Of a stretch of 64,000 nucleotides of DNA, positions 36,896 through 47,415 are shown one piece after another. The DNA lies in contig BCIO01000004.1 in NCBI GenBank assembly GCA_001599975.1, forward strand, positions 2,019,328 to 2,083,327. Reading direction: 5' to 3'. The notes under the pieces were generated by a model that worked only from the letters and a program-made list of their open reading frames with translations, was not told where the DNA came from and ran no database searches. Origin of the DNA: Cystobasidiopsis lactophilus. Lineage: Eukaryota > Basidiomycota > Agaricostilbomycetes > Agaricostilbales > Chionosphaeraceae. Position 1 is the first letter of the stretch; every line of letters starts with the position of its first letter. The position numbers and the translations under genes are program-made.

Positions 36896-38599
36896 ATGCG
36901 AGCTCCGCCCCGGCGTGCGTTCCCTCTCTTGCCTTTGACCGCTGTTCAAGCGCTCTTGGTGTCCATGTTGAGTAAGTGGACACACAGTCTTGCTGTGGCT
37001 CAGTCTCTCGTCGACCATCTTGGCCTGGGTCTGGTTCAACTGGGCGCCGTCTCCTTTGCTGGCCTCGCGGATCAAAGCAGCAGTCTATGGCCAATGCTCG
37101 CACCTCGCTCTCAACTTGAACGGCGCGCTGCCCGACTGCCTGCAACAGGGCCAGCTGCTGCACTCGCACACGCTCATTTCACTCTCCCTTCCCACCCTCT
37201 TGCCCTCTTGGCACGCCGTCCTGCGCTCCGCCGATGGCTCGACCCTGGCCCCAGTCTGGCCAGACCGAGATGACGCTTACCTCGCCCACCTCTTCGTCCC
37301 CCGCGCTGGCGAGTACCAGCTTACTGTTGAAGTCCAACATTGGGAGCACAACTCGACGCACGACGACGAACCTCCTTTGTGCTTGGTCCGCGTTCTCTGC
37401 CCCTTTTATCGCGGTGGCGCTTACTGAACCTGGGGCTTTCATCAAAGGCCTATGCGTGGTTGTCTTACGTGGTGGACGCCGGCTCGTTGAGAGAGCACAT
37501 GCCCATCTTTGCCAAGCTTGCCGACCACTGCGCTGCTCTGGCCGCCTCGCAACCGGAAGGCTCCGACGCTCGCCTGCGCCACGATGGGCTGCTGGCAGCT
37601 GAAGCCTTGCTGCCCGAGAACAGGGTGGTCATCTCAGTCCCGCTCTCCTTTCTGCCTCGCCGTGGCCCGTCGCTCCAAGCAAAAGACGAGGAGCTCATGT
37701 TGGACGAGTTGGCGGCGAAAATGTACGGCCCGGCTCGGCGGCTCTACCGGGACCAAGGAAGTGAAGGGTTTGGCTACTGGGTCAAAAGTGAGCAGGCGTC
37801 AACTCGCAAGGGCTCGGTCGACTTTCAACCCTCGGCCGCGCTCTGCCCCCTCTCGCCCGCCGCGCAGCACCAAGCCAACTGCGACTTCACCGCGCCCTCG
37901 TTCAAATGGCACCCCCTCTTCCAACCGAGGTCGGATTGGATGCTCCGGCCCAAGCGCCTCGAGGCGTGCGTCAACGAGAGGAAGTTGACTATCGTCGGCG
38001 ACTCGTTGGGCGAGTCCACCCACCGCGGCTCGGTCTGCCTCTTCCAAGCCTACGCCCGCGCCGCCGACAGCGACACCAGCCTGCTGCCTTACACCTACCG
38101 CACCCTCCAGCTCATGCCCTTCTTCCACGCCTCGAAAGACTTTGGCGCCTCGCCCACCTACCAGGACTTCCTCGGCTTCGTCAACTCTCCCCCTGCCCTC
38201 GGTCGGCCGCCGGAGGTGGAACGCTTCGTTTGGTCCGTTGGGGCGTGGCCGATAGCGTTTGCCAGTTCGGCCGAGTGGGCGCGCGGCTTGAGGCGGTTCA
38301 TGGCCTTCCTCCGCGAGTGGCAAGACTCCGACCAAGGGCACGGCACGCAGCACTGGTTCTTGCGCTTCGCCTCCCCCCAGCCCTTTGTGGCCGGCGTGGA
38401 CTGGAAGACGCGCCCTAGAGCCAAGAGGTTCAACAGGGTGCTGGAGGACTTGGCGCTCGAGTTTGACTTTCAGCTCATCGACCGCTACCTCCCTTCCCTG
38501 CCCCGGTTCGACGCGGCGGGCGACAACATCCACTACTGCGACTACTTCGAGACCGAGATGGCCATGCACGTAGCTAGGGCCGTCTGCCTACCTCCTTGA
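36896..38599 (+). CDS. NXPE/PC-esterase-like type II membrane protein
   Basis: Splicing a 68-nt intron after seven codons gives MRAPPRLLLWLSLSSTILAW, a signal anchor. A luminal beta-sandwich-like segment (FVPRAGEYQLTVEVQHWEH) follows, then after a second intron the catalytic-looking domain: KLTIVGDSLGESTHRGSV (block with GDS nucleophile Ser) and DAAGDNIHYCDYFETEMAMH (Asp and His of the dyad). WVKSEQAST to CPLSPAAQHQANCDF holds paired cysteines. This order resembles animal NXPE proteins and plant TBL/fungal Cas1 esterase domains, which O-acetylate or modify polysaccharides in the Golgi. The Cas1 multi-span acyltransferase part is absent. The substrate is unknown; cell-wall or capsule glycan is a guess. 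Confidence 0.62.
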
Positions 38600-38836
38600 A
38601 AAGAGGTGCGACGCGCGCTCCCTCTTGTAATAATCCATCTGCATCATTCACGCCTCCATCCTTAGATCTTATCTCGGAGCGATTCTGGAGTGCGCCCTTC
38701 AGTTCCAACCCAAAAGCCGGCGCACACGTCGGAGTCCCGCCGGACGCGGCGGCGCGGCGATCAATTTAACATTGCGGAGCCCCATGCTTGCCTGCTTCTT
38801 GCTCTTGCACTTTGCTCCTCTCCCTGCGATAACGAA

Positions 38837-39976
38837 ATGGTGGCGGAAAAACGTGTGGCGATAGTGACCGGCGCGACGGAGGGAGGTGAGCCGCCTCGAT
38901 TTCCGTAGAGAAACAAGAGAGTGAAAGCTGAAAAGTGTGGCGGCGCTTCAAAAGGCATGGGCTATGAGTTCTGCCTGGCCTTGATCAGGCTTGACTATAA
39001 AGTCTATGGCACCGTCCGAACCCAAGCCAAGGCAGATGAAATCAAGGCCAAAGGCATCATTGTGAGCTCGCCCCATCAGCTTTCCATCGAGGAGTGGAAT
39101 AGGCTAAAAACTGTCGCAAAAGCCTTTGATTTTCGACATCACAGATCGGGAAGCGGTCAAAAAGGCGTACGAGGAGTTCACGGCGGCGGAGACACGGCTG
39201 GACCTCCTGATCAACAATGCGGGCTTCGGGACCGTGTCGTCAATCCTCGAGGGTGACTTGGATAACGCCCGCAAGCTGTATGGCCCGCCTGTTCATTTGT
39301 TTGAGAAGAGGCTTAGTGTGCGATGCAGATATGATGCGAATGTCTGGGGCGCGCTCTACATAATCCAGGCTTTCGTGCCCATCATGGTCAAGCAGCGCAG
39401 CGGATGCGTGGCGAACGTCGGCTCCATCGCTGGCATTCGGTCCCTGCCTTGGTCCTCTTGGTATTCCTCGTCTAAAGCGGCCCTCCATTCCCTATCCGAT
39501 ACCCTGCGAATGGAGCTTCAGCCTTTCAACATCAACGTGGTCATCATTGGTGCGCCGCTGTCCTCCGGTGAAAGAAGGACAAGCTGACTTCGCAACAGCA
39601 CCTGGGTTGATCACGACCAAGTTTGAAGGTTCTGAAGTGATCGACGGGCGGGACACGTCCAAATACTACGAGAACATCCAGCACGGATTTGATGGTGAGC
39701 TTGTCCAGCGTCGTGTATTCCGACGCAACTCTGATCATGTCGCTCGCAGCATCAACTACCGCTCGCGATCTGAAGAAGAACGGCCTAGCTGGGAATGTGT
39801 TTGCGGATTGGGTCGTCGGCGAGCTGGACAAGCCGCACCCTTCCCCGATGCTGATCGACGGTGGCGGCTCCGGCCCATTCAAGTGGATCATCCCTTATGC
39901 ACCGACTTGGTTGGTAGACAGGATGGTCGGGAAGCTGGTGGATATGCCAGCTATCAAGCCCAAGGCTTTGGTCTAG
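38837..39976 (+). CDS. Short-chain dehydrogenase/reductase, Ayr1-like
   Basis: The Rossmann motif TGATEGGMGYEFCLAL is completed across the first intron. Further landmarks are LLINNAGFG, DANVWGALYIIQAFVPIM, a catalytic Ser in GSIAGIRS, YSSSK with the catalytic Tyr and Lys, and IAPGLITTKF across an intron. The C-terminus FKWIIPYAPTWLVDRMVGK is a hydrophobic helix typical of Ayr1-like enzymes (1-acyldihydroxyacetone-phosphate reductase) on lipid droplets and ER. About five introns are needed. The cofactor is NADP(H) by family analogy. No neighbouring lipid gene supports a more exact assignment. Confidence 0.8.
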
Positions 39977-40180
39977 GGTGGCGGTTTCATGCGCTGTTTC
40001 ATTTCCTTTATACCCTTCGTAGGGCTCTATTCCTCCATCGCCCTTCGTTTTGTATATAACAGCTCTGTTATGTGATGGCCAAAAGATGGAGCATGGCGAA
40101 CCAGTAGCTAGCGCTCGCCCAGGCCGAACTCAAATCTGGGGAGTCACAGGTTGGCGAGCTCCTTTCCCCGGCAGCACACT

Positions 40181-42851
40181 ATGGACGACCTCGAAAGCCT
40201 GTTCGCGCTAGTAGAAGCCACTGACAACAATGGCGACGAGGACGGTCGAGCCGCACTCCTCAAGGCTTCGCCAGCGTCGTGTGAAGCCGCCGACCTCTGC
40301 TTCATCGACCGCTTGCCAGACGAGCTGCTACGAAGCCTCATCCTCTCCTTCAAAGAGTACCCTGGCAACATCTTCCTTACGAGCCGGCGCTTTCACGACC
40401 TGGCAAACGAGCCGGCCACGATTGCGGTGTTCTTCAAGCGGCGCTTTGGTCTCAACTTGGCGTTGGTGCACCTCATTGGTCACGGAGGGAGCTTGTGCAC
40501 GCCAGCGTCCATAGATGCCCTGCTTCAGCTTGGCGCCCACATCTCGCGGCATCTGCTTCAGATTCTCTTCAAGCGCTTCTGCGGCGGCTCTCTGCGGTCC
40601 ACTCCTCCGCCTTTCAAGAAGTACTCTCGATATGGAACGGCGCCGACGCTTACTATACAAAGCTTTGCACATCTGTGGGAGATTGGCTTGCAACGCTTCG
40701 GCAGCTTCGATCCGACAAGCAACGATTTGGAGGCCATCAACTTTCAGATGGCAACGTATCATGCGCACCAAATCCTCGGCACCGAGTACAGCACAGGCGT
40801 TTCTCAGATCAGCGACCTGGTCCATAGCGCTGGCTTTGGACTCGCCTATCCTTTTCGCCCATCGGCCAACTTGAGCGAGATGGCGGTGGAGGCAACGGAT
40901 CCCGAGCTCTTGAAGCTGTTTTCCATCATCTCGAACAGCCCTTGCCTGCAAGGTGATTCGCCCATCATGTGTGAGTCGTCTTCTTTGGTTCGCGGAGGCC
41001 TTGCGCTCAAAGAGCTTTGGGTGCCCAGTGCAATCGCAAGTGTTGGCCCGACGCTTGGCTCGCAGCGAGGAGCGCTTCCTCGAAGAGCTTCAGTTCTGCC
41101 ACCCTCTATTCTCAGCACTGACACCCAAGAACCCTCGCTTTTCCATCCTCAACACCGCAACGCTGGACCACCTCATCAGAGTTCTGCCCTACACCCCAGC
41201 AGCACTCCGCGGCCTGTCCCGGCTCCAAGACTCTCGTCGCCTGAGCTTCAAGGTTGGACCTTGGCTTGCTACCCATTTGGACTCGCCTTACCTCCTGGCG
41301 TGAGGCAACAGTGATCCTTGCCTCGGTTACTTCCCGTGCTGACGGCCAAAACAGTTCCGAAAAGCTTCTCTGGATCAAGAAGCTCCTCCCTCGATTCCCA
41401 GACCCGGAGAGCAGCACACAGGCAGCCCTCTTTCAATTGGCTTGCCACTGCTCTGAAGCGCCGATTATCAGTCCTACTTGGATGCGGTCGTTTGTAGGTC
41501 GACAACTATCTCTCCTCGTGCTTTAAGGACAATGTGACTGAACGTGCTCACAGAGGGACCAAAATGAAGGGATGATGAACGAGTTGCTGGCCGGTGCCTT
41601 GATCGACAGCAACGCCGAATTCGGTTTTCATACGATCTTTGACAACATCGTGAAAACTAGCAACAGAGACGACATTTTCACCTCAGTTCTTCACCATTGG
41701 CTCGGAACGCAACATGGCGGCCCGGCTATCAAGATGCTGGTCAGCCAGAACAGGGGGCTGGTTCGCCCTCTGCTTCGCCAAGCTCTCCTCTTACAAACGC
41801 CCAGCTCAGACTCCCTGAAGTCATTCGAGCAATCCTGGCCACTGTCTTCTTTCTGCACGCCTTTCACCAGCGCGTACTCTCCTTTGTCAGCGAGCCACAT
41901 CGACGGAGAGAACAAACTGTCGAAGCTGTGGAAGAGCCAAGCGCTCCAGGACTTTGAGAACCAAGGGCTCCTGAAGCCAGTCCTCTTTTCAAAGCGTTTC
42001 CGTGGCGTGATTTTTGCTCCTGAAGAGAGCCTACAAAATGTGCTCTACGTGAGTCCGTTCTTGCCTCAGCGAAATTGTTGCTCATGGTATCCCACCGAGC
42101 AGCTTGAGTTCGCCGATGACGTGGAGGTCTTGGATGTCCTCTTTCAGCATGCGCTGCTGCTGAAGGACACCACCCACTTCGACCGCTTCGCTAAGCGGGG
42201 CATTCATCTCACGTTAGTCCTTTCCATTGCAGAGGGGAACCTGGGCTTACATGTTATTTTCCCAGTGGTCAACACCTTGACGTATTCGTGTCCGCCTACT
42301 CGATGACCATCCCGGAAAAGGCCCTTCGGACTGCCTGTTTGCGGGAGCCATTGGTGCAGAACCGAACCAAAAGCAACTGTCGGCCACCGTATGTGCTCTC
42401 TGTCTTCCCAAATACATTGAGCAAGCTAATCTTGCTCGCCCACAGAAAACGCAAGCAGGCGGCCGACACCGACCTCACCATCGGGCAAGCTATTCGCCGA
42501 CACATGAACATGGTCCAGTGGCGAGTGGCGCTTGAGACGCGGATCGCGGATCTGGAGCACCGGGCCTTCCAACAAGCCGCCGACCAGCTGCTCGCCAGCG
42601 AACCTGGCGACAAAGTGCCACGCCATTCGCCACTCGAATTCCAGCTGAAGCGGTTCATCGTGGAGATCGATGAGGCGAGAGCCGAGCTGGAGCAATGCGT
42701 GGTGGGATCCAAAGTAAGCCATATCGGATGGCTCGCCATGCAGCACGTCAATTCGATCGCCAAAGAAGTGATGGAGCGCGAGTTCGTCTGGCCAGCGTCA
42801 TGGAGACCCGAGCTCAGAACCCTCATGGATGAGGTGTTAGCAAGCCCTTGA
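40181..42851 (+). CDS. Unknown F-box-like protein, tandem paralogue A
   Basis: Begins MDDLESLFALVEATDNNGDE. An F-box-like segment follows (FIDRLPDELLRSLILSF, IFLTSRRFHDLANEP), then HLIGHGGSLCTPASIDALL and FAHLWEIGLQRFGSFD. Later exons carry helical sequence, DVEVLDVLFQHALLLKD, RFAKRGIHLT, YSMTIPEKALRTAC and a C-terminal coiled coil (AARAEL-like helix near EIDEARAELEQCVVG). The same blocks in the same order occur in the adjacent gene B. I know no family with this layout; a substrate receptor of an SCF ligase is possible from the F-box alone. About seven short introns are implied, with donors not all fixed. Confidence 0.6.
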
Positions 42852-42980
42852 TCTTGTCATGTACCTTTGCAGCTTATGAATCACACGGACGGAACTTGTG
42901 TCGCCACCAGGGACCAGCTCGCGGCCTGAGCGCGCTGGCAAAAGTTGCCTTCCTACCACCGCCTTCGCGCCTGGGTTCGG

Positions 42981-45769
42981 ATGGATGACAGCTCCGACTT
43001 TGAGCTCGGCGAAGAGTTCTTTGCTTTGCCAGCGGTCGAGAGCAGCGATGCACAGAGAACGCCGGCCCCCGAAGCAGACAGCTTGACTCGCCATGCCAAC
43101 CCAAGAGGAAGTGGCTGTTGCATTGACGACTTGGCGAGTTTCCCATCTGGTAAAAACCTGCTCTGCTTGCTGAAATCGAGGCTATCATCAGCCGGACGAG
43201 CTCTTGCGCACGCTCCTGCTCTCCTTTCCGACCTACCAAGGCGGCTTCTTTTTGACGTGCAAGCGGTTCTACTCGATTGCCGTGGACCCTGCAAATGTAG
43301 CAGTGTTCTTCTTCCGGAAGTACAAGCATTCCGCCTTGCGGCATCTAATTGGCCACGGCGGAGACTTATGCACCCCGGCTTCGATTGACTCGCTCCTGGT
43401 CGACTTGGGCGGCTCTTTCTCCCGCCACCTACTCCAGGCTCTCTACCAACACTTCAGCGGATGTAGAGACGAGTCTTCGCCCAACGAAGAATACCCGAAA
43501 TGGGGACGAACTCTTGGTGTAAAAGCTTTTGCCCATCTGTGGGAGCTTGGAGAAGCCAGATTTGGCGCCCTCGACAAAACGGCAAACGATGAAGAGACGA
43601 TTAGAACCTTTTTGTCAGTCGCAGTTACGACGATGGACCAGACAGCCAGCGACCTAGCTCTCCAGATCGTTCGTGACATGGTGAACAAGAAAGGCTTTGG
43701 CACCGCATATCCTTGGACGCTTCCTTCGTCCGTGGCATTCCAAATGGTCCAATCGGGAAAAGCAGAATTCATACGCACTTGTGGTTTCTTGATGAGCCTT
43801 CCCTGCTTGGAGGACACGGACCCATACCAAGGTGATTGGATGTCCATGCCGTTGGTTTCGAACTGACCCAAAGACTGCCAAACAGCTCAAGCAGAGTTTC
43901 TTGGCAGTCGTCTGGCTTACAAAGCGCTCCTTAACCCCCGGGACGGCTTCTTGGACGAGCTCGACTTCTGCGACCCTCTCTTTTTGGCGCTGGCTCCCAA
44001 AAACCCGGCCCATTGCATTCTCAGCCCGCTCACTCTAGAATATCTGTCGTCACACGAGCCTTTTTACCCCGATGCCCTCAGCAGTCTGCTTAAGCTCCAT
44101 CACCATCAGCGGCTGTCGTTTGATGTGGCGACCTGGATAGACTCGCAAATTGACTCCCCCTACTCATTTGTGTACGTCCAAACTGTCCCATGCCCATTCA
44201 AGGCGTGCTGAACAAACTTCGTAGGGACCGGCCACACAAAATTGGCTGGCTGAAGGGCTTGCTGGAGAAATTCCCAACAGACTCCTCAGATTTTTCCGTC
44301 ATGAATCCCAGAATACTCTTTTCAACATCAGTGGTGTGCTCCGAGGGCGTTAACGATCTCTCAGAACTACTTCGCCCTTCAGACTGGCCGGATAGCATAG
44401 TGCTTTGTTTACCATCTTGCGTTTTCAATTTCGAAAACTCATTTGCTCCTCCAGATGAACGCCAGATCCAGTCGCGCCTTCTTTTCTGGCCTTCTTATAG
44501 ACAGCGATCATTCGAAGCGGTCATTGGAGTGTGCACTTGGCTGTGTGAAGGATCGGAGCCCTGACATTCGCTGGCCAATTCTCGAGATCGTCATCCACTT
44601 TTGGCTGGAGAGACAATGCGGCGGACGTGCGATCAAGAACCTGCTTTCGGTCTACTCGGAAGAGGTTCGGCCACTCCTCCGGACGGCCATCATCATGCGC
44701 GCCCCAGACTTCACCTCATCCGTTGGCTTCGGTGCTGGCAACCCACAATGCGTTTTTCACACCTCCCTGAATTTGAAACTCACCAAGCGAAAAGACAAGC
44801 CTTTGGCAGCGAGCGCTCAACATTTGTGGAAATGCGGCCGGCTGCGGGATTTCGAGCGGGAGCTCGTCGAGCCAACACTGTTTGCCACCGGGACCTGGGA
44901 AGATGCTTTCCCTTCACTTCAAATAGAACTCTTTGTGCGTCCACTCTTCCCTGCCTGCCGTGCTTCTACCTTTCTGAAGCTTCGTGTGTTACTTGTCGTC
45001 GCAGAATGAATTCATCGGTGACGTAGAGGTCTTGGATGTCCTCTTCCAGCACGTTTTGTTTTCACACGACATCACTGTGCTGGGAAAGTTCGCAAAGAGA
45101 GGTTTGCACCTCACGTATGTCGTTCCATCGCTGGCCAAATTTGACCGCAGGCTCACATATGCGGATCGCAGCGGCCATCATCTGGACCAATTCGTCGCAG
45201 CCTACTCGCTGACTATACCCGAGAAGGCGCTTCAAGATGCCTGCTTCCACGAGCCCTATGTGCAGCACCGCACTGCGGACAACTGCCGTCCTCCGTGGGT
45301 ACCTCTCCCTTGTCGCAACGTTCCAAGGACACGCCTAAGCACAGGCTTCGTCTTTTACTGGCACAGGGGCAAGAAGGCGAGACTGGCGAGGAACCTTTTG
45401 AGCGGCTACATTGAGCGGCACACCCACATCAACCGCTGGCGGACCGAGCTCAACCTGCGCATCCTCAAGCTGGAAGACGTGGCTTTGGACCTGGCCCTCG
45501 CATGCTCAGCTCACAGCGAGCAGCCGACCGGAGGGGTCGCCACCTTCACCTCGCCCTTGCTGCTCCAGCTCAAAAAGTTCATGGTCGACCTCGACGAGAT
45601 GGCCAACGGCCTCGAGCTGTTGGTACTTAAGCAAGTGAGCGCCAGGTGGGCGTGGGAGGGCATGCGCAAGGCGGGCATCCAGACCGAGTTGAAGATCCAA
45701 CTCGCGCGCACCGAGGGCCAGGTTGCTCGAGCGCAGCGTGTGATGAAAGGAGCGACTGTAGACCTTTAG
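42981..45769 (+). CDS. Unknown F-box-like protein, tandem paralogue B
   Basis: The start MDDSSDFELGEEFFALPAV gives an acidic N-terminus like paralogue A. Matching blocks are DELLRTLLLSFPTYQGGFFL, HLIGHGGDLCTPASIDSLL, FAHLWELGEARFGALD, DVEVLDVLFQHVLFSHDI, RFAKRGLHLT-like KFAKRGLHLT, YSLTIPEKALQDAC and a C-terminal helix with LKKFMVDLDEMANGLELL. Identity with A appears moderate, so the duplication is old. To join CIDDL with PDELLRTL, as in A, a 58-nt intron at 43134-43191 with a GC-AG boundary is the best fit; A has no intron there. The gene ends with stop at 45767-45769, 112 bp before RPB3. Confidence 0.6.
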
Positions 45770-45881
45770 AAACCCAGTTGTAGCTCCAAATTGAACCTGC
45801 AAAGCGCCTGGGGTAGATTTCTGCGGGTTGCCACCAGACCGCCACAGCAACTTTCCGCTCCGCCAAGCTCGTTCACCCAAA

Positions 45882-47288
45882 ATGGACGGCCTGCTGACGG
45901 GAGTGTCGCCAGATGTGCCGCGAACGACGGACGGGACTGAGCTGGACGTCAAGATCACGGAGCTCAAGGACGACCGGGTCTCGTTTGTGCTGGAGGGCAT
46001 CGAGCTCGGCGTGGCCAACGCACTTCGGCGGTCCATGATTGCCAACATTCCCACTTTGGGTGTGTTGCCACTCGTTATACAATCGTTTATGGGCATTCTG
46101 AATGCATTGCACGACAGCCATTGACACGGTGTGGATCGAGGACAACACTTCGGTCCTGCCAGACGAATTTCTCGCCCATCGCTTGGGCCAAATCCCGCTC
46201 TACTCGGAGGGCATGGACCGCTACGTCAAGAACTTTCGCTCGGTGCGTTGACCCGCTGCCACTTAGCTAGCCGCTTGTAGCGCCAGCTCACCCGGGGTGG
46301 TATGCACAGGAATGCGACTGTGCGGATTACTGCGACAACTGCTCGATTGAGCTCACGCTGGACGCCAAGTGCTCAGAGACCAGCACGCAGAGGTCAATAG
46401 ACGTCACTTCCAAGGACTTGATCGTCTCCGCCATTGCCGAGGGGCCGGCCAGGGGCGAGAGCAGGGGCAGGGTGGGCGAGCCAGTTCGTGCGTTCCGGGG
46501 CTCTCACTTCTTCCCTCTCATTTGAGATGTTGCTGACGCCCTGTCACACAGACGGGTTCGCAAGTGAGGCGGGAGACAGGGGGATTTTGATTTGCAAGTT
46601 GGGGAGAGGGCAGGCTTTGAAGGTTCGCTGCTTGGCTGTCAAGGTACGGTTCTGTCTCTCCCTCATCTCTTCTAGAGATTTGGTAACGCAGTCTTGTACA
46701 GGGTTTCGCGCAAGAGCACGCCAAGTGGTCACCAGTCAGCGCCGTGGGCTTCGAGTACGACCCGCACAACCGGCTAAAGCACACCGATCTTTGGTACGAA
46801 GTCGGCACCCAGCCAGAGCAGGAGTGGCCTCTTTCAAAAAACGCAAAGGTGGGGCTGCTCATTTTTACTCCATCAGGTCTTTAACCTGATGCGCTCGCTT
46901 CTCACGCTCCTCAGCTCGAGCGAGCACCACGAGAAGGCGAAGGCGTCGACTGGGCGCACAAGCCTTCTCGCTTTTACTTTGATGTTGAGAGCGTGGGCAA
47001 CTTTGCACCAGAAGACATCGTCACTCAGGTGCGTCTAGGTCGACTTCTTGAGCTCACTTTCGTGCTCTTCATGTTTTCGCCCACGCACAGGCATTGGACC
47101 AGCTCCTCTTCAAGGTCGATGCAGTCAAAAACAGCCTCAGCGTCGGGGCGGGCGCGTACCAACAACAGGAGGGCTTGTTGCCAATACCGGGCGGTGGCAG
47201 GACGAGCGAGCACCAGATGAACCTGCCGCCCACCGGCTCCTTCACCCCAAGTGGCTACGACGGCACCTACGGCGGGGCTCCCTACTAG
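45882..47288 (+). CDS. RPB3: RNA polymerase II third-largest subunit
   Basis: The alpha-like dimerisation motif reads [20 protein letters not shown], followed across an intron by [20 protein letters not shown] and HRLGQIPL. A zinc-binding Cys cluster ([11 protein letters not shown]) is placed as in Rpb3. Later exons give [37 protein letters not shown] and [13 protein letters not shown], then the second dimerisation helix [16 protein letters not shown]. Rpb3 pairs with Rpb11 to seed assembly of RNA polymerase II. The tail is Gly/Tyr-rich. About six introns. The start is the ATG at 45882, giving MDGLLTG. Confidence 0.95.
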
Positions 47289-47415
47289 AATGTCTTTACT
47301 CCTCAAAAGCCAAGTCTAGTTTGCACACCTTGCATTTGGCAGACCTTGTACTCCTTCGACGACTTTTGGACTTTCGCGCGCCAGAATTTTTTTGAGCGTG
47401 TTGCTGTGACCGCGA

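Noticed and set aside
36990-37427. Frame opening at 36990 as the start of the NXPE-like gene
   Set aside because: The first codon there is TTG. An ATG at 36896 joined by a 68-nt GTGCGT-CACACAG intron gives a proper signal anchor in the same frame.
37799-38569. Leftward frame of about 256 residues opposite the NXPE-like gene
   Set aside because: It is an antisense shadow of a GC-rich coding exon with codon-position bias; no motif.
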